Assembly (NCBI RefSeq): GCF_004522095.1
Contig: NZ_SPUI01000004.1
Location: 310,001 to 374,000 of the forward strand
Direction: 5' to 3'
Length of the DNA: 64,000 nt
Source: Nocardioides sp. 503
GTDB taxonomy: Bacteria > Actinomycetota > Actinomycetes > Propionibacteriales > Nocardioidaceae
In this document: positions 52,566-60,311 of the stretch, in pieces
How the letters are laid out: each line of letters starts with the position of its first letter
Numbering within the stretch: the first letter of the stretch is position 1
Program-made: the position numbers and the translations under genes
The notes under the pieces: generated by a model
Databases searched by the model: none
Seen by the model: only the letters and a program-made list of their open reading frames with translations
What the model was told of the DNA's origin: nothing

Positions 52566-53351
52566 TCAGACCGGCCGCCGGCCGCTGACCGCGCAGCCGG
52601 CGATCTCCTCGTCGTGGTGCACCTGCGCCACGAGGCCCGCGGCGCTGACCAGCCCGGCGGTCCGCACGGCCTGGTCGCGACCGGTCTCGACGAGCAGCAG
52701 GCCGTCGGGGGCGAGCCATGCGGGCGACTCGCGCACGAGACGCCGCTGGACGTCGAGGCCGTCGGTGCCTCCGTCGAGCGCCACCAGGTGCTCGTGGTCG
52801 CGAGCCTCCGTTGGCATGGACGCGATGGCCGCGGTCGGCACGTAGGGCGCGTTGGCCACGAGCACCGCGACCCGCCCGCGCAGGCTCCGGGGCAGCGCCT
52901 CGAACAGGTCGCCGGCGTGGACCCGCTCGGGCGGCAGGTTGCGTCGGGCGCAGTCGACGGCCGCGGGGTCGAGGTCGGCCGCGTGCACCTCGATCCCCGG
53001 CTCGCGGGCCAGGAGCGCGGCGCCGAGCGCGCCGCTGCCGCAGCACAGGTCGACCACGACCGCTCCCGGCGCCAGTCGGGCAGTGGCGAGGCGGAGCAGG
53101 AGACCGCTGCGACGCCGCGGCACGAAGACGCCCGGCGCCACGGCGTACCGGCGTCCGTCGAGCTCGGCCCAGCCGACCACCTGCTCCAGCGGCAGCCCCG
53201 AGACCCGGGCGTCCACCATCCGCTCGAGGCGCGCGGGATCTTCGCCGGCCTCGGCCACGAGCAGCGCGGCCTCCTCCTCCGCGAACACGCAGCCCGCCGC
53301 GCGCAGCCGCGTGGTGAGCGCGTCGAGGGCCGGAGTGGTCACGACCGGCAT
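52566..53351 (-). CDS. Protein N5-glutamine methyltransferase-like (PrmC/HemK relative)
   Basis: 261 residues. SAM motif DLCCGSGALGAAL; the catalytic motif reads NAPY rather than NPPY (ANAPYVP), a substitution seen in the actinobacterial PrmC-related subfamily. The N-terminal ~80 residues form a helical substrate domain. Bona fide PrmC methylates the GGQ glutamine of release factors; this variant's substrate is unclear. Its stop codon abuts that of the phytochrome gene (TGATCA). Confidence 0.87.
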   Translation of the reverse strand: MPVVTTPALDALTTRLRAAGCVFAEEEAALLVAEAGEDPARLERMVDARVSGLPLEQVVGWAELDGRRYAVAPGVFVPRRRSGLLLRLATARLAPGAVVVDLCCGSGALGAALLAREPGIEVHAADLDPAAVDCARRNLPPERVHAGDLFEALPRSLRGRVAVLVANAPYVPTAAIASMPTEARDHEHLVALDGGTDGLDVQRRLVRESPAWLAPDGLLLVETGRDQAVRTAGLVSAAGLVAQVHHDEEIAGCAVSGRRPV

Positions 53352-53388
53352 CGTGCCACCCGACGATCCGACCCGGTGCGCGCAGAAC

Positions 53389-53402
53389 TAGAACACGTTA
53401 CG
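53389..53402. promoter_or_regulatory. KstR-type palindrome upstream of the flavin oxidoreductase gene
   Basis: TAGAACACGTTACG matches the KstR consensus TnnAACnnGTTnnA at every specified position but the last (G for A). It overlaps the -10-like TACGGT (53399-53404) and lies 10 nt before the GTG start. Binding here would block transcription initiation. Confidence 0.55.
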
Positions 53403-53411
53403 GTTTCGGTC

Positions 53412-54584
53412 GTGACCCCTGACGTGTTCGGACCCGCCACGCTCGGCCCCGTCCGGTTGCGCAACCGGACCGTCAAGGCCGCGACCTTCGAGGGCCGGGC
53501 CCCGCACGGGCAGGTGACGGACGCGCTGATCGACTACCACCTCGCGGTCGCCGAGGGTGGGATCGGGCTGACCACCGTCGCCTACCTGGCGATCGCCCCG
53601 GAGGGCCGGACTCATGCCGAGCAGATCGTCGTGGGCCCCGACACCGCCGCCGGGCTCGCCCGTCTGGCCGACGCGATCCACGCCACGGGCGCCGCCATCG
53701 CCGGTCAGGTGGGGCACGCCGGCCCCGTGGCCAACGGCCGATCCAACGGCGTCAAGGCGATCAGCGCCAGCCGGATGCCGAGTCCGCTGTCGATGCAGAT
53801 GATCCGCGCGGCGAGCGAGCAGGACCTGACCCGCGTGACGGCGGCGTACGTCGCGACGGCTCGCACGCTGGTGGCCGCGGGCTTCGACGTGCTCGAGCTG
53901 CACATGGCGCACAGCTACCTGATCTCCTCGTTCCTCGCCCCGGGCCTCAACCGCCGCAAGGACCGGTGGGGCGGCTCGCTGGAGAACCGCGCCCGGCTGG
54001 CTCGCCAGGTGGCGCGGGCCGTGCGGGAGGAGGTGGGCGAGGCGGTGGCCGTGACCGCCAAGGTGTCGCTGAGCGACGGGTTCAAGGGCGGCGTCACCAC
54101 CGACGCGGGTCTGGAGCTCGCGCAGCTGCTGGAGGCCGACGGTCACCTCGACGCGCTGCAGATGAGCGGGGGCAGCTCGCTGATGAACCCGATGTACCTC
54201 TTCCGCGGGGACGTGCCGCTGAAGGAGTTCGCGGCGTCGATGCCGCTGCCGGTGCGCCTCGGCATGCGTACGCCGATGGGCCGCTCGTTCCTGAAGAAGT
54301 ACGACTTCGAGGAGAGCTACTTCTGGGAGAAGGCCCTGCGCTTCCGCGAGGCGCTGACGATGCCCCTGATGCTGCTCGGCGGCATCAACCGACTCGACAC
54401 GATGGAGCGCGCGATGAAGCACGGCTTCGACTTCGTCGCCATGGGCCGCGCCGTCCTGCGCGAGCCGGACCTGGTCAACAAGCTGCAGGCCGGTCGGCAG
54501 ACCGCCGGCGTCTGCATCCACTGCAACCGCTGCATGCCCACCATCTACTCCGGCACGCGGTGCCCGGTGGTCGCGGGTCACTGA
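53412..54584 (+). CDS. NADH:flavin oxidoreductase (Old Yellow Enzyme-like) with C-terminal cysteine cluster
   Basis: 390 residues, TIM-barrel flavoenzyme of the OYE family. GQVGHAGPV lies in the FMN/substrate region, HMAHSYLISSFLAPGLNRR is the conserved catalytic loop, and LLGGINRLDTMERAM is the phosphate-binding loop. Cysteines at 368, 371, 374 and 384 (CIHCNRC) resemble the cluster ligands of 2,4-dienoyl-CoA reductase-type members, but the long NADPH-domain extension is absent. Start GTG 53412, close behind a KstR-like operator and TACGGT -10. First gene of a redox operon, likely in fatty-acyl or steroid catabolism. Confidence 0.9.
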   Translation: MTPDVFGPATLGPVRLRNRTVKAATFEGRAPHGQVTDALIDYHLAVAEGGIGLTTVAYLAIAPEGRTHAEQIVVGPDTAAGLARLADAIHATGAAIAGQVGHAGPVANGRSNGVKAISASRMPSPLSMQMIRAASEQDLTRVTAAYVATARTLVAAGFDVLELHMAHSYLISSFLAPGLNRRKDRWGGSLENRARLARQVARAVREEVGEAVAVTAKVSLSDGFKGGVTTDAGLELAQLLEADGHLDALQMSGGSSLMNPMYLFRGDVPLKEFAASMPLPVRLGMRTPMGRSFLKKYDFEESYFWEKALRFREALTMPLMLLGGINRLDTMERAMKHGFDFVAMGRAVLREPDLVNKLQAGRQTAGVCIHCNRCMPTIYSGTRCPVVAGH

Positions 54585-54606
54585 CCGCCGAGCCCTTCCC
54601 CAAATC

Positions 54607-54620
54607 TAGAACGTGTTCTA
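54607..54620. promoter_or_regulatory. KstR-type palindrome upstream of the amine-dehydrogenase-like gene
   Basis: TAGAACGTGTTCTA fits the KstR consensus TnnAACnnGTTnnA at all positions and extends to a 7-bp inverted repeat CTAGAAC-GT-GTTCTAG (54606-54621). It overlaps the -10 element TAGGTT (54619-54624), 6 nt before ATG 54631. A TetR-type repressor of the KstR class is the likely ligand; its gene is not in the window. Confidence 0.65.
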
Positions 54621-54624
54621 GGTT
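54619..54624 (+). promoter_or_regulatory. -10 element TAGGTT overlapping the KstR-type operator
   Basis: TAnnnT hexamer ending 6 nt before ATG 54631; the operator's right arm shares its first bases, so repressor and polymerase would compete. Confidence 0.5.
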
Positions 54625-54630
54625 GACGCC

Positions 54631-55731
54631 ATGCCTCGAGACAGCCGTGACCGTCCGCTCCGCGTCGTCGTGTGGTCCACCGGGACCATCGGGCGGCACG
54701 CGATCGCGGGCATCGACGCCCATCCCGACCTCGAGCTCGTCGGGGTGTGGGTCTCCAACCCCGACAAGGACGGCAAGGACGCCGGGGTGCTCGCCGAGCT
54801 GGGACGCGAGCTCGGGGTGCGGGCGACCACCGACCGGGACGCGCTGATCGCGCTGGCGCCGGACGCGATCGTGCACACCGCCATGGCCGACGACCGGGTC
54901 TTCGAGTGCATCGAGGACCTCATCTCGTTCGTCGGCGCCGGCATCAACGTCACCAGCAGCGGGCCGGTGCTGCTGCAGTGGCCCGAGAAGATCCTGCCGC
55001 CCGAGCTCCTGGCGCGCATCGACGACGCCTGCCGCGCAGGCAACGCCAGCCTGCACGTCAACGGCATCGACCCCGGCTTCGCCAACGACGTGCTGCCGCT
55101 GGTGATGACCAGCCTGAGCCAGCGCATCGACGAGGTGCGGGTGATGGAGATCTGCGACTACTCGACCTACTACCAGCCCGTCGTCATGGGCGAGATGTTC
55201 GGCTTCGGCAAGCCCATGGACTTCCGTCCGATGCTGTGGGAGCCCGGCATCCTCACGATGGCGTGGGGCAGCGTCGTGCGCCAGATCGCCGCCGGCCTCG
55301 ACATCGTGCTCGACGAGCCGCTGACCGAGGAGGTGGACCGCCGGGCGGCCGAGGTGTTCACGCCGTCGGTCTCCGGCGACGTCGACGCCGGCACCATGGG
55401 CGCGGTGCGCTTCCAGCTGGTCGGCAAGGTCGACGGCACGCCGCGCGTGGTCCTCGAGCACATCACCCGGACCGCGCCCGACCAGGTGCCGGAGTGGGAG
55501 ACCCCACCGGCCGGCAGCGACGGCTGCTACCGCATCAAGATCACCGGCGAGCCGATGATGCAGGTGGACTTCACCCACCACGGCGAGCACGGCGACCACA
55601 ACGTCTCCGGGATGATCACGACCGCCCAGCGCATCATCACCACGCTGCCCGCGGTGGTGGCGGCCCCGCCCGGGCTGGTCACCGCGCTCGACCTGCCGCT
55701 CGTGACCGGACGCGGACTGGTGACGCGATGA
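54631..55731 (+). CDS. NAD(P)H-dependent dehydrogenase of the dihydrodipicolinate-reductase-like amine dehydrogenase group
   Basis: 366 residues. Rossmann N-terminus ([18 protein letters not shown]-x-G-x-x-x loop variant) and a C-terminal domain that matches the DapB-like fold in NAD(P)H-dependent amine dehydrogenase family members. The conserved [14 protein letters not shown] and CDYSTYYQP segments are present. The substrate is unknown; actinobacterial copies often sit with lipid or steroid catabolic genes. Overlaps the SDR gene by ATGA. Controlled by the adjacent KstR-type site. Confidence 0.85.
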   Translation: MPRDSRDRPLRVVVWSTGTIGRHAIAGIDAHPDLELVGVWVSNPDKDGKDAGVLAELGRELGVRATTDRDALIALAPDAIVHTAMADDRVFECIEDLISFVGAGINVTSSGPVLLQWPEKILPPELLARIDDACRAGNASLHVNGIDPGFANDVLPLVMTSLSQRIDEVRVMEICDYSTYYQPVVMGEMFGFGKPMDFRPMLWEPGILTMAWGSVVRQIAAGLDIVLDEPLTEEVDRRAAEVFTPSVSGDVDAGTMGAVRFQLVGKVDGTPRVVLEHITRTAPDQVPEWETPPAGSDGCYRIKITGEPMMQVDFTHHGEHGDHNVSGMITTAQRIITTLPAVVAAPPGLVTALDLPLVTGRGLVTR

Positions 55732-56558
55732 ACACCCCACGGGGGCCCCGCATGAGCATCCTGGACCGCTTCGCGGTCACCGACCAGGTCGCCATCGTCA
55801 CCGGCGCGGGCCGCGGCCTCGGAGCGGGTACGGCGGTCGCGTTCGCGGAGGCCGGCGCCGACGTGCTCATCTCCGCGCGCACCGAGCGGCAGCTCGACCG
55901 GGTCGCCGAGCAGATCCGCGCCACCGGGCGCCGGGCGCTGGTCGTCCCTGCCGACCTGAGCGACCTCGACGCGGTCGCCGGCCTCGCGCAGGCCGCCTAC
56001 GACGAGTTCGGGCGGCTCGACACGGTCGTCAACAACGTCGGGGGCACCTTTCCCACGGAGTTCCTCAAGACCAGCAACGAGTTCCTCAACGAGGCGTTCA
56101 GCTTCAACGTCACCACGGCGCACGCGCTGAGCCGGGCCGCCGTACCGCTCATGCTGCAGTCGGCGCCCGACGCGCAGAAGAGCATCGTCACCATCAGCTC
56201 GATGATGGGCCGCACCGCCGACCGCGGCTTCATCGCCTACGGCACGGCCAAGGCCGCCCTGGCGCACTGGACGAAGATGGCCGCGCAGGACCTCGCGCCC
56301 CGGATCCGGGTCAACGGCGTCTACGTCGGCTCGATCATGACCAGCGCCCTCGAGTACGTCGCCGGGCAGCCCGAGATGATGGACCAGCTCGAGTCGAAGA
56401 CGCCTCTGGGTCGCGTCGGGGAGCCGGAGGACATCGCGGCCGCGGTGCTGTACCTCAGCTCGCGTGCCGGTCAGTACGTCACGGGCAAGCTGCTCGAGGT
56501 CGACGGCGGCATCCAGCAGCCCACCCTCGACCTCGGGTTCCCCGACGTCGGGCAGTAG
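55728..56558 (+). CDS. Short-chain dehydrogenase/reductase (classical SDR)
   Basis: 276 residues from ATG 55728, which overlaps the previous stop as ATGA; ATG 55752 is closer to the common SDR start and also possible. NAD(P) loop [15 protein letters not shown], catalytic Ser in SSMMGR, and YGTAK (Y-x-x-x-K) are intact. C-terminus LLEVDGG is typical. It reduces or oxidises a hydroxy/keto group, perhaps of a fatty-acyl or steroid substrate in the same operon. Confidence 0.92.
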   Translation: MNTPRGPRMSILDRFAVTDQVAIVTGAGRGLGAGTAVAFAEAGADVLISARTERQLDRVAEQIRATGRRALVVPADLSDLDAVAGLAQAAYDEFGRLDTVVNNVGGTFPTEFLKTSNEFLNEAFSFNVTTAHALSRAAVPLMLQSAPDAQKSIVTISSMMGRTADRGFIAYGTAKAALAHWTKMAAQDLAPRIRVNGVYVGSIMTSALEYVAGQPEMMDQLESKTPLGRVGEPEDIAAAVLYLSSRAGQYVTGKLLEVDGGIQQPTLDLGFPDVGQ

Positions 56559-56568
56559 CGTCCGTGCC

Positions 56569-57660
56569 GTGAGCCCGGACCCCGCAGCCCGCCGCGACCC
56601 CGGCGTCAGCACGGCGCACGCCGTCTCGCCGGACTCCGGGGAGCACTGGACCGCCGAGGGCGCGTGGCGGGTGGCCGACGGCATCTTCCGGATCCCGCTG
56701 CCGCTGCCCATGGACGGCCTGCGCGCGATCAACGTCTACGTCATCGAGACCGACGACGGGCTGACCCTCATCGACGGCGGCTGGGCCATCCCGGTGGCGC
56801 GCGACCTGCTGGAGCGCTGCCTGAAGGACGTGGGCTACGGCTTCGGCGACCTGCGCCGCTTCCTGGTGACCCACGTGCACCGCGACCACTTCACGATGGC
56901 GACCGTCCTGGGCCACGAGCTCGGCATCGACGTCGCGCTGGGCGCCGACGAGAAGCCGGCCCTCGACCTGCTCAACAACGCGGCGTCGATGACGCAGAAC
57001 CCGTTCGTGGAGGTCCTGGTCTCCGCCGGCGCCCGCGCCGTCGCCGACGAGTGGGTGCGCGGGGACGCCGGCGCGGAGCCGCCGGACATGAGCATCTGGA
57101 CGCACCCCGACACCTGGTTGGAGGGCGACCACGAGATCGCGGTGGGCCAGCGCACCCTCGACGCGGTGCACACGCCCGGGCACACGCCCGGTCACTTCGT
57201 CTTCGCGGACACCTCCGCCGGGCTGCTGTTCGCCGGCGACCACGTGCTGCCGACGATCACGCCCTCGATCGGCTTCACGGTGCCGGCGACCGACCAGCCG
57301 CTGGGCGACTTCATGGCCTCGCTGACCAAGGTGCGCGCCCTGCCCGACCTGACGATCCTGCCGGCGCACGGCCCGGTGGCGCCGTCGTCGCACACCCGCG
57401 TCGACGAGCTGCTGGCCTTCCACGAGCGGCGCCTCGCGGAGAGCCTCCGGCTGGTCGGCACCGGCACGGTGACGGCGTACGACGTCGCGCAGGGACTGGG
57501 CTGGACCCGCCACGAGACGCCGTTCGAGAAGCTCGACGTCTTCAGCCAGGGCATGGCCTCGATGGAGACCAAGGCGCACCTCGAGCTGCTCGTCGCGCGC
57601 GGGCAGGTGACGCGTGAGGCGGCGCCCGACGGCGTGCGGTACGCCGCCGGGCCGGCCTGA
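56569..57660 (+). CDS. Metallo-beta-lactamase-fold hydrolase
   Basis: 363 residues from GTG 56569, 10 nt after the SDR stop. The zinc motif H-x-H-x-D-H is present as H102-V-H104-R-D106-H107, with TPGHTPGH, AGDHVLP and HGPVAP downstream blocks. It resembles the beta-lactamase-like/glyoxalase-II-type thioesterases of the actinobacterial lipid-catabolism clusters. Likely hydrolyses a thioester or ester in the operon's pathway. The C-terminal winged-helix segment (TAYDVAQGLGW...) fits the LACTB2-like type. Confidence 0.9.
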   Translation: MSPDPAARRDPGVSTAHAVSPDSGEHWTAEGAWRVADGIFRIPLPLPMDGLRAINVYVIETDDGLTLIDGGWAIPVARDLLERCLKDVGYGFGDLRRFLVTHVHRDHFTMATVLGHELGIDVALGADEKPALDLLNNAASMTQNPFVEVLVSAGARAVADEWVRGDAGAEPPDMSIWTHPDTWLEGDHEIAVGQRTLDAVHTPGHTPGHFVFADTSAGLLFAGDHVLPTITPSIGFTVPATDQPLGDFMASLTKVRALPDLTILPAHGPVAPSSHTRVDELLAFHERRLAESLRLVGTGTVTAYDVAQGLGWTRHETPFEKLDVFSQGMASMETKAHLELLVARGQVTREAAPDGVRYAAGPA

Positions 57661-57663
57661 GGC

Positions 57664-58245
57664 TCACCGCAGGAGCGACCTGCCGGTGGGCTCCGCGCGG
57701 ATCGACTGGCGCACGGGGCCGGCCGGCGGCGGGCCGCGCTCGACGCGCACCGTGACGTCACCGTCGTCGCGCAGCGGCAGGGCCGGGAACGTGTTGGCGG
57801 CGTCGAGACCGACCAGCACCGCGAGCGCCTGCCCGCGCGGCAGGTCGGGACGCCCGTCGTAGACGGTGACCGAGAGCTCGCCGTGCGCCGCGCCCGGAGG
57901 CGTCCGCGAGTCGGCGACCTCGATCGCCCCGTCCGGCGCGAGCAGGTAGACGTCGTCGAACTCGGCCATCGTCGCGTTGGCCGCGTCGGCGTGCCGCCCC
58001 CAGACGGGGCCGCCGTAGAAGGCCTCCAGCGCGCGGCGCCGGCCCTCCATGTCGGTGAAGCCGCGCAGCCAGACGAACCTGTCGGGCCGCTCGAGGTCGC
58101 GGAACTGCCCCAGGACCCACATCCCGCAGGCTTCCTGGGTCTCCACGAGCTCGCGGTCGAAGAGCTCGACGAGCTCGTCGCGACGGCCCGGGTGCAGGGT
58201 GTACTGCCGCAGCTCCACCACGCCGATCTCGGGTCGCGTCGTCAT
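57664..58245 (-). CDS. NIPSNAP-family protein
   Basis: 193 residues. One NIPSNAP (dimeric alpha-beta barrel) domain: VELRQYTLHPGRRDELVELF, then GMWVLGQFRDLERPDRFVWL and the RRALEAFYGGPVW segment. A Pro/Arg-rich tail ends the protein. Cytoplasmic; function unknown. ATG at 58243-58245. A TAGCGT (minus strand, 58253-58258) lies 7 nt upstream of the start and could be a leaderless -10; it overlaps the GNAT gene stop. Confidence 0.87.
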   Translation of the reverse strand: MTTRPEIGVVELRQYTLHPGRRDELVELFDRELVETQEACGMWVLGQFRDLERPDRFVWLRGFTDMEGRRRALEAFYGGPVWGRHADAANATMAEFDDVYLLAPDGAIEVADSRTPPGAAHGELSVTVYDGRPDLPRGQALAVLVGLDAANTFPALPLRDDGDVTVRVERGPPPAGPVRQSIRAEPTGRSLLR

Positions 58246-58255
58246 GGCCGGGACG

Positions 58256-58708
58256 CTAGTGGCCGTCGCCGACAGCCGGTCTCCGCATCGGCAGGTGCGG
58301 GATGCCGTCCTCGAGGAACTCCGCCCCGTCCACGACGAACCCCAGCGACCCGTACCAATCGCTCAGCGGCGACTGGGCGTCCAGCACGACGTCGCGGCCC
58401 GGGCAGGCGCCGATCGCGGCCAGCATGAGCGGCGCCGACAGACCGCGGCCGCGCGCGCTCGGGTCGAGCACGACCCGACCGATCCGCCACACGCTGTCGT
58501 CGTCGAGCACGCGCGCGTAGCCGACGAGCCGGTCGCCCTCGCGCTGCAGGACGTGCCGCGCGCCCGGCTCGACGTCGCGGCCGTCCAGGTCGGGGTAGGG
58601 GCAGGCCTGCTCGACGACGAAGACGTCCTGGCGCAGCCGCCACACGGCGTAGGCCGTGCGGGCGTCGAGGTCGTCGAACCCGACGACCTCGATGGTCGGC
58701 CCCGTCAT
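58256..58708 (-). CDS. GNAT acetyltransferase (ElaA-like)
   Basis: 150 residues. Compact GNAT fold: DVFVVEQACPYPDLDGRD is the ElaA-like signature; the acetyl-CoA loop is in RGRGLSAPLML, and RIGRVVLDPSARG forms the beta4-alpha3 region. ATG 58706-58708. It starts within a triple 14-bp tandem repeat that also contains the stop of the upstream esterase gene. Confidence 0.88.
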   Translation of the reverse strand: MTGPTIEVVGFDDLDARTAYAVWRLRQDVFVVEQACPYPDLDGRDVEPGARHVLQREGDRLVGYARVLDDDSVWRIGRVVLDPSARGRGLSAPLMLAAIGACPGRDVVLDAQSPLSDWYGSLGFVVDGAEFLEDGIPHLPMRRPAVGDGH

Positions 58709-58739
58709 GTCGGCCCCGTCATGTCGGCCCCGTCATGTC
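58698..58739. repeat. Three tandem 14-bp repeats spanning an intergenic start/stop region
   Basis: GGCCCCGTCATGTC occurs exactly three times (58698-58711, 58712-58725, 58726-58739). On the minus strand each unit contains ATGACGGGGCC; the last (58706-58708) is the GNAT start, the two others would begin frames ending in a TGA after MTGPT. The upstream esterase gene stop lies at 58738-58740. Likely slippage duplication of the start region. Confidence 0.75.
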
Positions 58740-59652
58740 AGCCCAGCCACGCGATCATCTGCCGCCAGGCCCGCCGTGCCTCGGGGATGAGCGGCAGCAG
58801 CGGGTAGACGTGCAGCAGCCCCGGCTCCTCGACGTAGGTGAGGTCCCAGTCGGTCTCGGCGGCGCGCCGGGCGAGCAGGCGGCAGCCGGGCACGAGCAGG
58901 TCGCGGGTGCCGCAGAACATCAGCGTGGGCGGGAGCCCGTCGAGCCGGCCGAGCGCCGGCGACGCCTCGTAGCGCGTCAGCTGGTCGGGTCCGCCGGCCC
59001 ACCACTCCGCGTAGGCGCGGAGCTTGCCGATGAACAGCCACGGGTCGTAGGCGTCGAGCGCCTCGGTCTCCGCCACCGTGCTGGTGGACAGGTCGACCCA
59101 CGGGGAGAACAGCACCATCCGCGCCGCCTGCGCGCCGCCCCGGTCGCGCATCGCCTGCGCCACCCCGAGCGCGTAGCCTCCGCCGGCCGAGTCGCCCAGC
59201 AGCACCAGCGGCCCCTCCTCGGCCCAGCCCACCGCGTGGTCCACGACCGCTCGGTGCGAGGCGTGCACGGTGTGCTCGGGGGTGAGTGGGTAGTCGGGGA
59301 CCACCACGCGCGCCCCCAGCTCGGTGGCCAGCCGGAGGACGTAGCGCACCTGGAAGGGGTCGGCCGGCGCCATGAACGCGCCGCCGTGCACGTAGTAGAG
59401 CGTGAGGTCGGGGTCCAGCCCGCGCGGCGTCACCGTGTACGACGTGAAGTCGCCGTCGGCGCCGGGCAGGGTCTCGGTGGTGACCGTGAAGCGACGGTCG
59501 AAGCGCGGGACGGCGTTGGTCGGCAGCCCCCGGTCGAGCGTGGTGTGCCACTGCTCGACGCGGGCGCGCTCCTCGGCGACGTCGTCCATCTCGCGTGCCC
59601 CGCGCATCCGCGGCAGGGCCCAGGCCAGCAACTGGTGGCGGCGACTCGGCAT
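58738..59652 (-). CDS. Alpha/beta hydrolase (HSL-type esterase)
   Basis: 304 residues. The oxyanion motif VHGGAF, the nucleophile in GDSAGGG, Asp in CGTRDLLVPG and His in GLLHVYP form the triad of the hormone-sensitive-lipase/Est class. ATG at 59650-59652 (MPSRRHQ) was preferred over the GTG/ATG about 27 nt upstream, since it begins the conserved helical cap. No signal peptide. Terminates inside the tandem repeat region, then the GNAT gene follows on the same strand. Confidence 0.9.
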   Translation of the reverse strand: MPSRRHQLLAWALPRMRGAREMDDVAEERARVEQWHTTLDRGLPTNAVPRFDRRFTVTTETLPGADGDFTSYTVTPRGLDPDLTLYYVHGGAFMAPADPFQVRYVLRLATELGARVVVPDYPLTPEHTVHASHRAVVDHAVGWAEEGPLVLLGDSAGGGYALGVAQAMRDRGGAQAARMVLFSPWVDLSTSTVAETEALDAYDPWLFIGKLRAYAEWWAGGPDQLTRYEASPALGRLDGLPPTLMFCGTRDLLVPGCRLLARRAAETDWDLTYVEEPGLLHVYPLLPLIPEARRAWRQMIAWLG

Positions 59653-59673
59653 GGCGCGAGCCTCGCACACGCC

Positions 59674-59700
59674 TGTCACAGATCCCCGGCGACCGGTGTC
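59674..59700 (+). promoter_or_regulatory. ECF41-type promoter (TGTCACA-n16-TGTC)
   Basis: TGTCACA at 59674-59680, then 16 nt, then TGTC at 59697-59700, ahead of ATG 59736 of the carboxymuconolactone decarboxylase gene. The ECF41 sigma-factor consensus is TGTCACA-n16-CGTC; here the -10 begins with T instead of C. The gene two positions later encodes an ECF41 sigma factor, so this is an expected self-controlled target. Confidence 0.75.
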
Positions 59701-59735
59701 TCGTGGGCAGCGACCCGTCCACGAAGGAGCCCCGC

Positions 59736-60311
59736 ATGCCCAGCACGTTCCGCATCCCCCAGGCCACGATCTCCGGCCTCTACGGCAAGGCCATGACCAC
59801 CTACGCCCGGCGCGCGTGGGGCCAGGTCCCCGACAACGCCTACGTCCTGTGGCACCACCGCAAGGTCCTCAAGGCGGTGTTCGCGTTCGAGGGCAAGGTG
59901 GCGAGGTGGGACGAGCTCGACCCGCACCTGAAGTCCTACGCCCAGCTCGCCAGCGCGGCCGTCATCGGCTGCTCGTGGTGCGTCGACTTCGGCTACTTCA
60001 TGGGGCACACGGAGGGCCTCGACCTGGCCAAGCTGCGCGAGGTGCCGCGCTGGCGCGAGTCGTCGGCGTTCACCGAGGTGGAGCGCGACGTCCTCGAGTA
60101 CGCCGAGGCGATGAGCGTCACGCCGCTGGCCGTGACCGACGAGCTCACCGCCCGCCTGCTCGACGCGCTCGGAGCGCCGGCGGTCGTGGAGCTGACCCAG
60201 ATGGTCGCGCTGGAGAACATGCGCTCGCGCTTCAACTCCGCGGCCGGGCTGCAGAGCCAGGGCTACTCCGACGTCTGCGACCTGCCGATCGTCGTACCCT
60301 CCACCCCATGA
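59736..60311 (+). CDS. Carboxymuconolactone decarboxylase/AhpD-like protein
   Basis: 191 residues. CMD fold with the redox motif C79-S-W-C82 (GCSWC) and a following His (near 91), as in AhpD-type peroxidase partners. ATG 59736 after GAAGGAG. It lies directly upstream of an ECF41 sigma factor gene and behind a promoter that the sigma factor should recognise. In other actinobacteria such COE (carboxymuconolactone decarboxylase, oxidoreductase, epimerase) genes are the usual target and partner of ECF41 factors. Confidence 0.9.
   Translation: MPSTFRIPQATISGLYGKAMTTYARRAWGQVPDNAYVLWHHRKVLKAVFAFEGKVARWDELDPHLKSYAQLASAAVIGCSWCVDFGYFMGHTEGLDLAKLREVPRWRESSAFTEVERDVLEYAEAMSVTPLAVTDELTARLLDALGAPAVVELTQMVALENMRSRFNSAAGLQSQGYSDVCDLPIVVPSTP
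60295..60300 (+). promoter_or_regulatory. -10 element TACCCT of the sigma factor gene
   Basis: TAnnnT hexamer ending 7 nt before ATG 60308, inside the end of the CMD gene; a possible extra promoter for the sigma factor gene. Confidence 0.35.
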
